64,000 bases of DNA. Source: Paenibacillus zeirhizosphaerae (GTDB lineage: Bacteria > Bacillota > Bacilli > Paenibacillales > Paenibacillaceae). Shown one piece after another: positions 50,936 to 58,362 of this stretch. Both the position numbers and the translations under genes were made by a program. The number at the start of each line of letters is the position of its first letter. Positions within the stretch are counted from its first letter, which is position 1. The notes under the pieces were generated by a model. The model saw nothing but the letters and a program-made list of their open reading frames with translations. It did no database searches and had not been told where the DNA came from. Where the stretch lies: the NCBI RefSeq assembly GCF_030705605.1, contig NZ_JAPCKK010000016.1, positions 372,001 through 436,000 on the forward strand, in the 5' to 3' direction.

Positions 50936-50961
50936 AGGGAGAGTCCGAGCGGATTCTCCCT
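50936..50961. terminator. Bidirectional terminator
   Basis: AGGGAGAGTCCG and CGGATTCTCCCT pair around AG; the minus-strand tail is rich in T (TATTTTGCTTTTTTT). It separates the small plus-strand gene and the convergent L,D-transpeptidase gene. Confidence 0.75.
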
Positions 50962-51031
50962 TGCCTTTGTGTTGCAATACCTGCTTTCATCAAGTGAAGC
51001 TTATAATAGACAGAGCATCTATCCTTATGTG

Positions 51032-51370
51032 TTAAGGACGGATTTTCACGGGAGTGCCTACGCCCACCATCCCGGCCAGCTCCAACACGTCTTGGTTATA
51101 CATGCGAATGCAGCCTTGGGATACCGATTTCCCGATGCTCCATGGTGCATTCGTGCCATGTATGCCATAATGCGGCTCTGAAAGTCCAAGCCAGAAAGCA
51201 CCGTAGGGGCCTCCCGGATTATTCTGTTTGTTTACAATAATGAACTCCCCGTGAGGTGTCTGGGTTGCCAGCTTACCTATCCCAACCGGATAACTTTTGA
51301 CGACCAGGTCTCCATCTATCAGATACAAGCGGTGATCCGACAGATCTACAGTAATGCTGTAATTCGGCAT
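51032..51370 (-). CDS. Small L,D-transpeptidase (YkuD domain)
   Basis: A 112-residue enzyme consisting only of the YkuD catalytic domain. It has [21 protein letters not shown] at the front, the catalytic [27 protein letters not shown] with nucleophile Cys (SxGCIRM) and upstream His. YkuD enzymes form 3-3 crosslinks or process peptidoglycan. No signal peptide and no LysM are seen, which is common for short Bacillales versions found in spores or at the membrane; the location is open. It follows rsgA by 50 bp on the same strand. Confidence 0.92.
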   Translation of the reverse strand: MPNYSITVDLSDHRLYLIDGDLVVKSYPVGIGKLATQTPHGEFIIVNKQNNPGGPYGAFWLGLSEPHYGIHGTNAPWSIGKSVSQGCIRMYNQDVLELAGMVGVGTPVKIRP

Positions 51371-51420
51371 AACCTTCCCTCCTGCATTATCCTATGCAGG
51401 AGCACCGCAAATGTCATACA

Positions 51421-52536
51421 TTACCATTCCATATCATGCCGCCAGCCCGTTGAATCTAGGGAACGGGAGGCTTTCCCTGCCTTGACTTTGCGGGCCTTCT
51501 CGTTTTCTTTGCGGCTCTGATACTCCAGCTCCCGCTTCATCTTTCTATAGCTATCCAGTCGCGGGGCAGATAGTGCTCCACTGCTTACCGCTTCCTTCAC
51601 AGCGCACCCTTCCTCCCGCATATGCCGGCAGTCCGTGAACCTGCATCGAGCCGCCAGGCTTTCAATATCAGCAAACGTCGTTTCCGTTCCGCTCTCATCA
51701 CTCCACAGGCTAAGCTCCCGCATCCCTGGCGTATCGATGAGAACAGCATCATGCAGCAACGGAAATAGTTGCCGATGTGTCGTTGTATGCCGGCCTCTGC
51801 TGTCAGCCTCCCGTATGCCCTGGGTATCCTGGAGCTCCTCTCCTGAAAGCCAGTTTACGAGGGTTGATTTTCCACAACCCGACGAGCCGGTCAAAGCGAC
51901 GGTCCGCCCCTTCCGCAGATACGATTCGAGCTGCTCTTTTCCCGCGTCATCCCAAGCTGAAACCAGCAGCACCGGAACTCCTGGCGCTGTCATTTCCATC
52001 TGCGCCACATAGACAGACGGGTCAGGACAAAGATCGCTTTTGCTCAGCACGATGACCGGATCAACCCCGCTGTTCCACGCCATAATGAGATAACGCTCCA
52101 TTCTCCGCACATTAAAGTCACCATTCAGCGCCTGGACCAAAAACAGCGTATCCACGTTGGCGGCAATGATCTGTTCTCTGGTCTCCACTCCTGCAGCCTG
52201 TCTCGATATCCTGCTCTTCCGCGGCAGAACAGCATGGATAACCGCATCGTCTTCCGATGCTGAATAAGCGACTGCCACCCAATCCCCGACAGCCGGCTGC
52301 TCGGCGGCTCCCAACGTTTCATGACGCAGTTTTCCGGAAGGCACAGCCCACCGTTCACCATCATTCGTCATAATTTTCATTTTTTGTCCAAAGTCGGCTG
52401 TTACTCTGGCAGGTTTTATCGCAGAGTCGTTATAACCTGCAATCGCAAGCTGCTCCCACAACTGCAGCCATTGTTCCGACCAGCCGTATTTCTCTATACT
52501 CATGTTTATACCCATTCCTTCCGCTTCCATTTTCAT
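51421..52536 (-). CDS. rsgA: Ribosome small subunit-dependent GTPase A (RsgA/YloQ family)
   Basis: A late 30S-assembly GTPase of 371 residues, circularly permuted. The OB-fold part is first, then G4 (VLSKSDLC), G1 (GSSGCGKSTLVNWL), G2-like RHTTTHRQLFP and G3 (DTPGMRELSLW). The zinc-binding end is CRFTDCRHMREEGCAVKEAV. The long Lys/Arg-rich tail and the extra ~20 N-terminal residues suggest the paralogue seen in Paenibacillus besides the YloQ near prpC/prkC; this is inferred. Two possible starts exist (52536 or 11 codons later). An attenuation-like leader lies upstream. Confidence 0.88.
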   Translation of the reverse strand: MKMEAEGMGINMSIEKYGWSEQWLQLWEQLAIAGYNDSAIKPARVTADFGQKMKIMTNDGERWAVPSGKLRHETLGAAEQPAVGDWVAVAYSASEDDAVIHAVLPRKSRISRQAAGVETREQIIAANVDTLFLVQALNGDFNVRRMERYLIMAWNSGVDPVIVLSKSDLCPDPSVYVAQMEMTAPGVPVLLVSAWDDAGKEQLESYLRKGRTVALTGSSGCGKSTLVNWLSGEELQDTQGIREADSRGRHTTTHRQLFPLLHDAVLIDTPGMRELSLWSDESGTETTFADIESLAARCRFTDCRHMREEGCAVKEAVSSGALSAPRLDSYRKMKRELEYQSRKENEKARKVKAGKASRSLDSTGWRHDMEW

Positions 52537-52593
52537 TTTGCAATTCCCTTTCCACGTCCTTAACTACCATCTCCCTAACCTTGCGGACAGCAC

Positions 52594-52620
52594 AAAAAAA
52601 CCGCAGGTTTACTCCTGCGG
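52594..52620 (-). terminator. Second (promoter-distal) terminator before rsgA
   Basis: CCGCAGG and CCTGCGG pair around 6 nt and are followed by seven T on the minus strand, about 58 bp before the rsgA start. Confidence 0.75.
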
Positions 52621-52671
52621 CTGCATAAAAGGCATGGTAAGCCCGTAAACAGGCATAGGGATGCCTGAAAA

Positions 52672-52706
52672 ATGCAAAAATCCGCAGGATATAACTCCCT
52701 GCGGAT
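52672..52706 (-). terminator. First terminator before rsgA
   Basis: ATCCGCAGG and CCTGCGGAT form a 9-bp stem followed by TTTTTGCATTTTT on the minus strand. The stem core is the same CCGCAGG as in the second terminator 80 bp downstream. Confidence 0.75.
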
Positions 52707-52748
52707 GCCCGGTCCATTCTGACCGGCGGGTAGACCGCTACTGCGGTC

Positions 52749-52817
52749 TTATCCGATTGTGTCCGTTAGGGAGACGACATTACGACACAGAACCCAGCTC
52801 ATCATGTTCTTGCTCAT
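52749..52817 (-). CDS. Possible 22-residue leader peptide upstream of rsgA
   Basis: A frame of 22 codons starts MSKNMMSWVLCRNVV and ends SLTDTIG. AAGGAGG lies 8 nt before its ATG. The same ribosome site could instead serve an overlapping 13-codon frame, MYEQEHDELGSVS, starting at 52821 (spacing 4). Hairpins GACCGC/GCGGTC and CCGGTC/GACCGG follow at once, then two terminators. This suggests either a regulatory leader for rsgA or a short independent transcript. Confidence 0.45.
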   Translation of the reverse strand: MSKNMMSWVLCRNVVSLTDTIG

Positions 52818-52887
52818 ACATATCGCCTCCTTCAAAATTTCCTTGATTATACGTCTCTAGGACTTTTCTTGTCAATCCTCATTTCGT

Positions 52888-53484
52888 TTACCTAACACTT
52901 TCCCAGCGTGTCCACATCGCACGTGGGTTCAGCTCATAAATATCATGCTCCCTATACATGAATTGGTGCATGATGAGCTCACGGCGCAGAGTTGCAAAGT
53001 CATCATAATATGTTTTAATCCATTCGTTCAATTCCCGTTCACTGTATTTCCGTCCCGGTTCAAGCTGCTCCGCCAGATGCTGCAGGACGATCAGCTTCTT
53101 CTTGTACTGGGCTGGCATTTGACGCAACCTTCCGTCCTTGGCGAAAAAATTCCGCATGACAGAAGCCGCCAAGGGCTCGTGTACTTCTTCCTCCTCCACC
53201 TCTCTGCCTCCTTTATCAAATATGAATTTTACGGAAGCCTCCGCATTCTGTCTGATAAAATCCTCGTTCAGAGTAAAATATACGGTATTTTTGTCTCTGC
53301 GCTCCTTAATCAGCGCAGCTTCGCGAAGCTTGGCCGCATGATGCGTAACCGTCGGCTGGGACAGATTCAATTTCTCCGCGAGGGCCTGTCCGTTCATCTC
53401 TCCTCCGGCGAGCAGAAGCAGAACGCGCATCCTTGTCGGATCAGCCAGCGCCTTATGATAATTCACGATTTTATCCAGTTGCAT
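52888..53484 (-). CDS. ArsR-family regulator with C-terminal DUF2087 domain
   Basis: A 198-residue protein. Its winged helix (ALADPTRMRVLLLLAGGEMNGQALAEKLNLSQPTVTHHAAKLREAALI) ends around residue 75. The second half matches DUF2087: RNFFAKDGRLRQMPAQYKKKLIVLQHLAEQLEPGRKYSERELNEWIKTYYDDFATLRRELIMHQFMYRE. No CxC metal motif is present, so it is not a classical metal sensor. A 20-bp palindrome lies 16 bp upstream of the start, consistent with autorepression. It is divergent from ypdA, whose promoter lies nearby. Confidence 0.88.
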   Translation of the reverse strand: MQLDKIVNYHKALADPTRMRVLLLLAGGEMNGQALAEKLNLSQPTVTHHAAKLREAALIKERRDKNTVYFTLNEDFIRQNAEASVKFIFDKGGREVEEEEVHEPLAASVMRNFFAKDGRLRQMPAQYKKKLIVLQHLAEQLEPGRKYSERELNEWIKTYYDDFATLRRELIMHQFMYREHDIYELNPRAMWTRWESVR

Positions 53485-53500
53485 GGTTTCACAACCCTTT

Positions 53501-53520
53501 AATTAGATGTATATCTAATT
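53501..53520. promoter_or_regulatory. Palindromic ArsR-type operator
   Basis: AATTAGATGTATATCTAATT: perfect 8-bp arms around GTAT, directly upstream of the ArsR-DUF2087 start and in the gap shared with ypdA. Confidence 0.65.
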
Positions 53521-53635
53521 TTATGATATCATTCTCCTCTTGTCAATCCCCTTCTGCCCCCTGTATGTGGCCTACTGGCATTTGCGCTATGAATGCGGTA
53601 GGATAAATACAGCTTTAAAGGCAGGAGGTAATACT

Positions 53636-54622
53636 GTGGAAGACATTATTATTATCGGCGGCGGCCCCTGTGGCCTCTCGGCAGCCATTGAATGCGGGCA
53701 GCGAGGATTAAAGCCGCTCATCATTGAGAAGCACAATATCGTACAGTCAATTTTTCTGTACCCGACCAATATGCAGTTTTTCAGCACAGCCGAGCTGCTC
53801 GAAATTGGAGACATCCCTTTCAGTTCCCCCAATGATAAACCCTTCCGTCACGAAGCCCTCACCTACTACCGCAAGGTAGCTGCGCATTATGGGCTCGACA
53901 TTCGTCCTTATGAGGAAGCAGGCTCCATCGTCAAAGAGGCGGACGGAACCTTCACGGTCCATACAGCGGACAAACGCGGGCAGGCCCACCAATACCAGTC
54001 TCGTCATGTCGTAGTGGCCACCGGATATTTTGATCATCCGAATGTTCTCGGCATTCCAGGGGAAGAAATGGATAAGGTCACCCACTATTTCCGAGAGGCC
54101 CACCCTTATACAGGAACGCGTGTCGCTGTGATCGGCGGCAGCAATTCCGCGGTGGATGCCGCCATGGAGCTGGCCAAAGTAGGCGCGTACATAGATATGG
54201 TATACCGGGGTTCCGTAATATCAGAACATATCAAGCCTTGGGTAAGACCGCTGTTCGAAGGCCTCGTCAATAAAGGGAAAATCACCCTTCATCTCGGTTC
54301 ACGCGTGACAGAAATCCGGCAGCATGATATTACCGTCACAACCCATGACGACGGCGAATTCAAGCTCGACAACGACTTCGTGCTTGCCATGACAGGCTTT
54401 CGTCCGGACCGCAAGCTGCTTGAATCCGTCGGGGTGCAGCTTGCAGAGGATCTGGATAAACCCGTCTTTAATCCCGAAACGATGGAAACGAACGTACCGG
54501 GTGTCTATGTGGCCGGCGTTATCGCATCCGGGCGCAACGCCAATGAAGTGTTCATTGAATCCGGACGCTGGCACGGCAGGCTGATTGCCGAGCATATTAC
54601 GCAGGCACCAAGCCGGTCATGA
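53636..54622 (+). CDS. ypdA: YpdA-family bacillithiol disulfide reductase
   Basis: A 328-residue FAD/NADPH oxidoreductase that in Bacilli and staphylococci reduces oxidised bacillithiol. It has the FAD motif [21 protein letters not shown] with the Cys after GGGP that is conserved in YpdA (about residue 14). The NADPH motif is [18 protein letters not shown] and the FAD end motif [16 protein letters not shown]. It lacks the CxxC of thioredoxin reductases. The GTG start at 53636 has GGAGG 7 nt upstream; a longer frame lacks such a site. It suggests the host makes bacillithiol. The 36-bp gap to the next membrane-protein gene suggests co-transcription. Confidence 0.9.
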   Translation: MEDIIIIGGGPCGLSAAIECGQRGLKPLIIEKHNIVQSIFLYPTNMQFFSTAELLEIGDIPFSSPNDKPFRHEALTYYRKVAAHYGLDIRPYEEAGSIVKEADGTFTVHTADKRGQAHQYQSRHVVVATGYFDHPNVLGIPGEEMDKVTHYFREAHPYTGTRVAVIGGSNSAVDAAMELAKVGAYIDMVYRGSVISEHIKPWVRPLFEGLVNKGKITLHLGSRVTEIRQHDITVTTHDDGEFKLDNDFVLAMTGFRPDRKLLESVGVQLAEDLDKPVFNPETMETNVPGVYVAGVIASGRNANEVFIESGRWHGRLIAEHITQAPSRS

Positions 54623-54657
54623 GCGCCGGGAAGCAGGCTGGAAAAGGAGTTACTACC

Positions 54658-55101
54658 ATGGATTACAGTTCCCTGTTGCTGCTCGTGCTCGCAGGTCTCG
54701 GCATTTTCAGCGGCAACTCAAGTGTGACGATCGCTATGGTCGTCCTGCTGCTGCTGCGAGTGATGAATTTGCATCAAGCCTTCCCCTGGCTGGAGAAATA
54801 CGGCTTGACGATCGGCATCGTTCTGCTGACAATCGGCGTCATGACCCCTTTGGCGAGCGGGCGGATATCCGTCGGAGAGGTACTCTCTTCCTTTGTGCAT
54901 TGGAAATCACTGCTGGCCATAGGCGTTGGCGTCCTGGTTGCCTATCTGGGAGGACGTGGAGTAACGCTGATGTCCACTCAGCCTGCCATTGTCAACGGAC
55001 TGCTTATTGGAACCGTGCTCGGCGTTGCCTTTTTCAAAGGGGTTCCGGTCGGACCTTTGATTGCTGCCGGCATCCTGTCCCTTCTGATTGGCAAATCATA
55101 G
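54658..55101 (+). CDS. UPF0756/DUF441 membrane protein (YtwI-like)
   Basis: A 147-residue polytopic membrane protein with about four hydrophobic segments ([95 protein letters not shown]). The TPLASG and [11 protein letters not shown] patterns fit the DUF441 family, whose function is unknown. AAGGAG lies 8 nt before the chosen ATG. It follows ypdA by 36 bp. Confidence 0.85.
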   Translation: MDYSSLLLLVLAGLGIFSGNSSVTIAMVVLLLLRVMNLHQAFPWLEKYGLTIGIVLLTIGVMTPLASGRISVGEVLSSFVHWKSLLAIGVGVLVAYLGGRGVTLMSTQPAIVNGLLIGTVLGVAFFKGVPVGPLIAAGILSLLIGKS

Positions 55102-55210
55102 ACGGCTCTGTAAAAGGAATAGCCTGCTGCCATGCTGTTTTTGGGACAGCAATATGGTATACTCAATTCGATTTCTAGCCGCATATTTGCACATCGCAGG
55201 AGGAAAGCCG

Positions 55211-55717
55211 ATGTCCCGACAGTTTGTAACCGAAGGCGTCATGGTAGCGATTTACGGCCAACTGCTGGCTCCCGCGGCAGAGGTTGAATACATCGTTCCT
55301 TATACGACCCTATTGGAATTGTACGAGTTTCGTTCCAGTGATGAGCCTCTTATAGACAATCCGGCCGACGATAAACATGTGAAACAGAAGGTAGTCGAGC
55401 TGATTGAATATCTGGAGGAGCCCTTAAACAAGAAAAAAATAAACCGGGCGCTTCAGGTTCCATGGGGCAAAAGCCTGCCGATTTTATTCGGTGATTCTGT
55501 AGCCTTCACAGTCATCAATGCAGTGGACACCGCTCAATACGGCGAATATTTCGATCCAATTGAAACTGAGCTTTTATTGACGGCACAACGGGAAAATCTA
55601 CCCATTCTGACCGATCAAACGGACTGGATCGAACGGATTCTCGAAGCTTCCGTGCCTGTACAGGTCTTTGATATCGAGGACTTTGATTTTGCCGTGGAAG
55701 GCATCTATTTACCATGA
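55211..55717 (+). CDS. Conserved-looking hypothetical protein
   Basis: A 168-residue acidic soluble protein: SRQFVTEGVMVAIYGQLLAPAAEVEYIVPYTTLLELYEFR at the front, a charged helical middle (DKHVKQKVVELIEYLEEPLNKKKINRALQVPW) and an end suggesting alternating strands and helices (ILTDQTDWIERILEASVPVQVFDIEDFDFAVEG). Coding composition and a GGAGG site support it. I recognise no family or catalytic motif. Confidence 0.65.
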   Translation: MSRQFVTEGVMVAIYGQLLAPAAEVEYIVPYTTLLELYEFRSSDEPLIDNPADDKHVKQKVVELIEYLEEPLNKKKINRALQVPWGKSLPILFGDSVAFTVINAVDTAQYGEYFDPIETELLLTAQRENLPILTDQTDWIERILEASVPVQVFDIEDFDFAVEGIYLP

Positions 55718-55721
55718 CGCA

Positions 55722-55787
55722 CAAAACGGCGGTGCCGCCGGTCATAGCGGTTAAAATCCGCCTGTGGCCCGCAGCACCGCCGTTTTG
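55722..55787. terminator. Large bidirectional terminator
   Basis: CAAAACGGCGGTGC pairs perfectly with GCACCGCCGTTTTG, with a secondary hairpin region between. It serves the convergent hypothetical and HesB-like genes. Confidence 0.75.
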
Positions 55788-55811
55788 AATTTCACTGTAA
55801 CTCACACTCGG

Positions 55812-56105
55812 TTATTCAGCGCTATACTCATAAATAATATCGTCATGCTCCGGCAGGTACTTCACCTCGATTTTATGCCCTTTTAAATACCATTCATCCT
55901 GTTCTTCCATGTAAAAGATAACCCCGCCGGACTCCGTACGGAGTGCCGGATGCTGAGGAGGCTCAACCGTTATACCGAGTGAAAAACCGGGATGCAGTCC
56001 TCCGCCCGAGCTATAACGCGCAAAAAAACGGACGAAATCCCCGGACTTTAAACCGAGCTCTTTTTTATACCATTCGGCAGCGGGTTCTGATACGTATATA
56101 CTCAT
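55812..56105 (-). CDS. HesB/YneR-like protein (iron-sulfur biosynthesis fold)
   Basis: A 97-residue protein of the HesB-like/YneR group: MSIYVSEPAAEWYKKELGLKSGDFVRFFARY, GGLHPGFSLGI, EWYLKGHKIEVKYLPEHDDIIYEY. It has the beta-rich fold of A-type iron-sulfur carriers but none of their three conserved cysteines, so it probably does not carry a cluster in the classical way. The function of this subgroup is unknown. It is monocistronic. Confidence 0.8.
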   Translation of the reverse strand: MSIYVSEPAAEWYKKELGLKSGDFVRFFARYSSGGGLHPGFSLGITVEPPQHPALRTESGGVIFYMEEQDEWYLKGHKIEVKYLPEHDDIIYEYSAE

Positions 56106-56232
56106 GGGTCCTGCTCAACTCCTTAATCAAGTGCTTATTTTGCTGCTATAAGCATATCCTATCACAGCACTTCAGCAAAGAACACCAAGCCCACCCGATT
56201 TGCCCGCTGCAGTATTAAAATTCGAAAAAGGT

Positions 56233-56262
56233 TTGACATTTCGCAAAAGCTGGTGGTAAGAT
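56233..56262 (+). promoter_or_regulatory. Promoter of the bmr-like operon
   Basis: Consensus TTGACA (56233-56238), 18-bp spacer, TAAGAT (56257-56262), about 60 bp before the leader ORF. Confidence 0.65.
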
Positions 56263-56321
56263 GCAACCATACGAGATCAAAATTTGAAAATACTTACAAT
56301 GATCAAGAAAGGGTGATTCCG

Positions 56322-56417
56322 GTGTTGGATAAAGTATATGTATTGAAGCAAACTGAATATTCAACCTCATACCGGAGGAGCCACATCTGTCGCGTACCGG
56401 CCGGTCAGTTATTCTGA
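56322..56417 (+). CDS. Probable leader peptide of the ABC exporter operon (BmrB-like in position)
   Basis: A GTG-started frame of 31 codons (LDKVYVLKQTEYSTSYRR...SHICRVPAGQLF). AAAGGGTG lies 6 nt before the GTG. It stands between the promoter and an intrinsic terminator, upstream of the bmrC/bmrD homologues. B. subtilis bmrCD is controlled by translation of the leader BmrB, through transcription attenuation. The position is the same; sequence similarity to BmrB was not judged. Confidence 0.6.
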   Translation: MLDKVYVLKQTEYSTSYRRSHICRVPAGQLF

Positions 56418-56508
56418 CCCCCCTATAGCCGTGTACCTTGCTTGAATGCAGCAGGACTGGTGCGATTTCCGCCGAGGTTACCTGCGCATGCCATATGATA
56501 TTGAACAC

Positions 56509-56542
56509 AGGACATATCGTTTGCGGACGGTATGTCCTTTTT
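56509..56542 (+). terminator. Attenuator terminator before bmrC
   Basis: AGGACATATCGT and ACGGTATGTCCT form a strong stem (one G-T pair) around 6 nt, followed by TTTTTG. It is 62 bp before the bmrC start, so full-length mRNA requires readthrough. Confidence 0.8.
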
Positions 56543-56603
56543 GCTGTCTTCAGCCTTGTTCATACCATGCGGCAGAGCCTTGATTACGAGAGGAAGGGAT
56601 ACT

Positions 56604-58361
56604 TTGTTTACAGTTTTAAAAGATTTAGGCTGGTTCTTTCACCGCGAACGGAAACGCTACACCATCGGGCTCGCGCTGCTGATCCTAGTAGGCTTCGTTG
56701 AGCTTGTGCCCCCCCGCCTGCTGGGTGACTCGATTGACCAAATCGTCAGCGGCTCCGTGACCTGGGACTCACTGATGCGGACAATCCTGTACATGCTGGG
56801 CATGCTCGCACTCATTTACTATGTCACTTATGTATGGATGCACCGGCTGTTCGGTGGTGCCAACCTTGTGGAACGACTGCTGCGCTCCCGTTTCATGAGA
56901 CACCTTCTGAGCATGACGCCGCCTTTCTTCGAGCGTAACCGCACAGGCGATCTGATGGCGCGTGCCACGAATGATCTCCGTTCGGTTGCAGCCACCGCAG
57001 GCTTCGGCATGCTTACCCTTACGGACTCGACGATCTATCTTGCCGTAGTGCTCGGGGCCATGGGTTTTCTGATCAGTTGGAAATTAACGCTTGCAGCTAT
57101 CATTCCGCTGCCTTTTATTGCACTGGCCATGAGCATTTACGGCAGGGCCGTGCATCAGCGCTATACGCTTGCACAGGACGCCTTCGGGGACATGAACGAT
57201 CAGGTATTGGAATCGATCGCCGGCATCAGAGTCATCCGTGCTTATGTGCAGGAACGTCTGGATGAAAAACGATTCGCGGATATTACGGATGACGTATACC
57301 GCAAAAATCTGGCGGTCGCACGTATGGACGCTCTCTTTGAGCCTACGATCCGCCTGTGTGTCGGCTTAAGCTATGTGATTGGTCTCGGTTATGGCATGAT
57401 TCTCGTGTTCCGCAATGAAATCACCCTGGGAGATCTCGTATCGTTCAATATGTATCTGGGGATGATGATTTGGCCGATGTTTGCCATTGGCGAGTTGATC
57501 AACATTATGCAGCGCGGCAGCGCCTCGCTTGACCGTGTTAATGAAACGCTATCCTCTCCGCAGGATGTTCAGGATATTGAGCATCCCGAAGCGATAGCGG
57601 CGGCCGATTCAATTGTCATGCAAGACGTAACCTTCAGATATCCCTCCTCACAGGTGGATAATCTGCAGTATATCAACCTCAGCCTGCGGCGCGGCGAGAC
57701 CTTAGGTGTTGTTGGCCGTACCGGCAGCGGCAAGTCAACACTACTAAAGCAGTTGCTGCGCGAATATCCGCCAGGCAGCGGCGACATTCTGATCTCGGGT
57801 ACACCGATTGCGCATATTGCGGCCGAACGGCTGCACGGCTGGATCGGATATGTGCCACAGGAGCAGATTCTGTTCTCCAAATCGGTGCGGGAAAATATCC
57901 GCTTTGGCCAACCCGATGCCAGTGATGACAAAATTATGGAAGCCATTCGCACGGCCGCATTCGATAACGACTTGGGCACGCTTTCCGACGGTCTGGATAC
58001 CATCGTCGGCGAAAAGGGCATTGCGCTGTCAGGTGGACAAAAGCAGCGGGTGTCCCTTGCCCGCGCGTTCATTAGCGATCCTGACATTCTCATTCTGGAC
58101 GATGCGCTCTCCGCCGTGGACGCCAGAACGGAAGCACGTATTATTGACAACATTCGGAGCCAACGCTCCGGCAAAACAACCCTGATCTCTACTCACCGTC
58201 TCTCCGCCGTCGAACATGCGGACCGGATTATTGTGCTGGAGCAGGGAAGGATTATCGAGGAGGGCACGCACAACGAGCTGTTGCAGAAGGACGGGTGGTA
58301 CCGTCAGCAGTATGAGCGGCAGCAGTTGGAATCGGGACTCTCCTCCGGGGAGGTAAGCTGA
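56604..58361 (+). CDS. bmrC: Heterodimeric ABC multidrug exporter subunit, BmrC (YheI)-like
   Basis: 585 residues, the same length as I recall for B. subtilis YheI/BmrC. The TTG start (FTVLKDLGWFFHRERKRY) with AGGAAGGG upstream gives exactly that length. Six membrane helices lie in residues ~15-310, with a PFFERNRTGDLMARATNDL coupling region. The ATPase has GRTGSGKSTLLKQLL, Q-loop GYVPQEQILFS, signature LSGGQKQRVSLARA and Walker B ILILDDALSAVD. The residue after the Walker B Asp is Asp instead of the catalytic Glu, so this subunit forms the degenerate ATP site. It pairs with the next gene. Confidence 0.93.
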   Translation: MFTVLKDLGWFFHRERKRYTIGLALLILVGFVELVPPRLLGDSIDQIVSGSVTWDSLMRTILYMLGMLALIYYVTYVWMHRLFGGANLVERLLRSRFMRHLLSMTPPFFERNRTGDLMARATNDLRSVAATAGFGMLTLTDSTIYLAVVLGAMGFLISWKLTLAAIIPLPFIALAMSIYGRAVHQRYTLAQDAFGDMNDQVLESIAGIRVIRAYVQERLDEKRFADITDDVYRKNLAVARMDALFEPTIRLCVGLSYVIGLGYGMILVFRNEITLGDLVSFNMYLGMMIWPMFAIGELINIMQRGSASLDRVNETLSSPQDVQDIEHPEAIAAADSIVMQDVTFRYPSSQVDNLQYINLSLRRGETLGVVGRTGSGKSTLLKQLLREYPPGSGDILISGTPIAHIAAERLHGWIGYVPQEQILFSKSVRENIRFGQPDASDDKIMEAIRTAAFDNDLGTLSDGLDTIVGEKGIALSGGQKQRVSLARAFISDPDILILDDALSAVDARTEARIIDNIRSQRSGKTTLISTHRLSAVEHADRIIVLEQGRIIEEGTHNELLQKDGWYRQQYERQQLESGLSSGEVS

Positions 58362-58362
58362 G

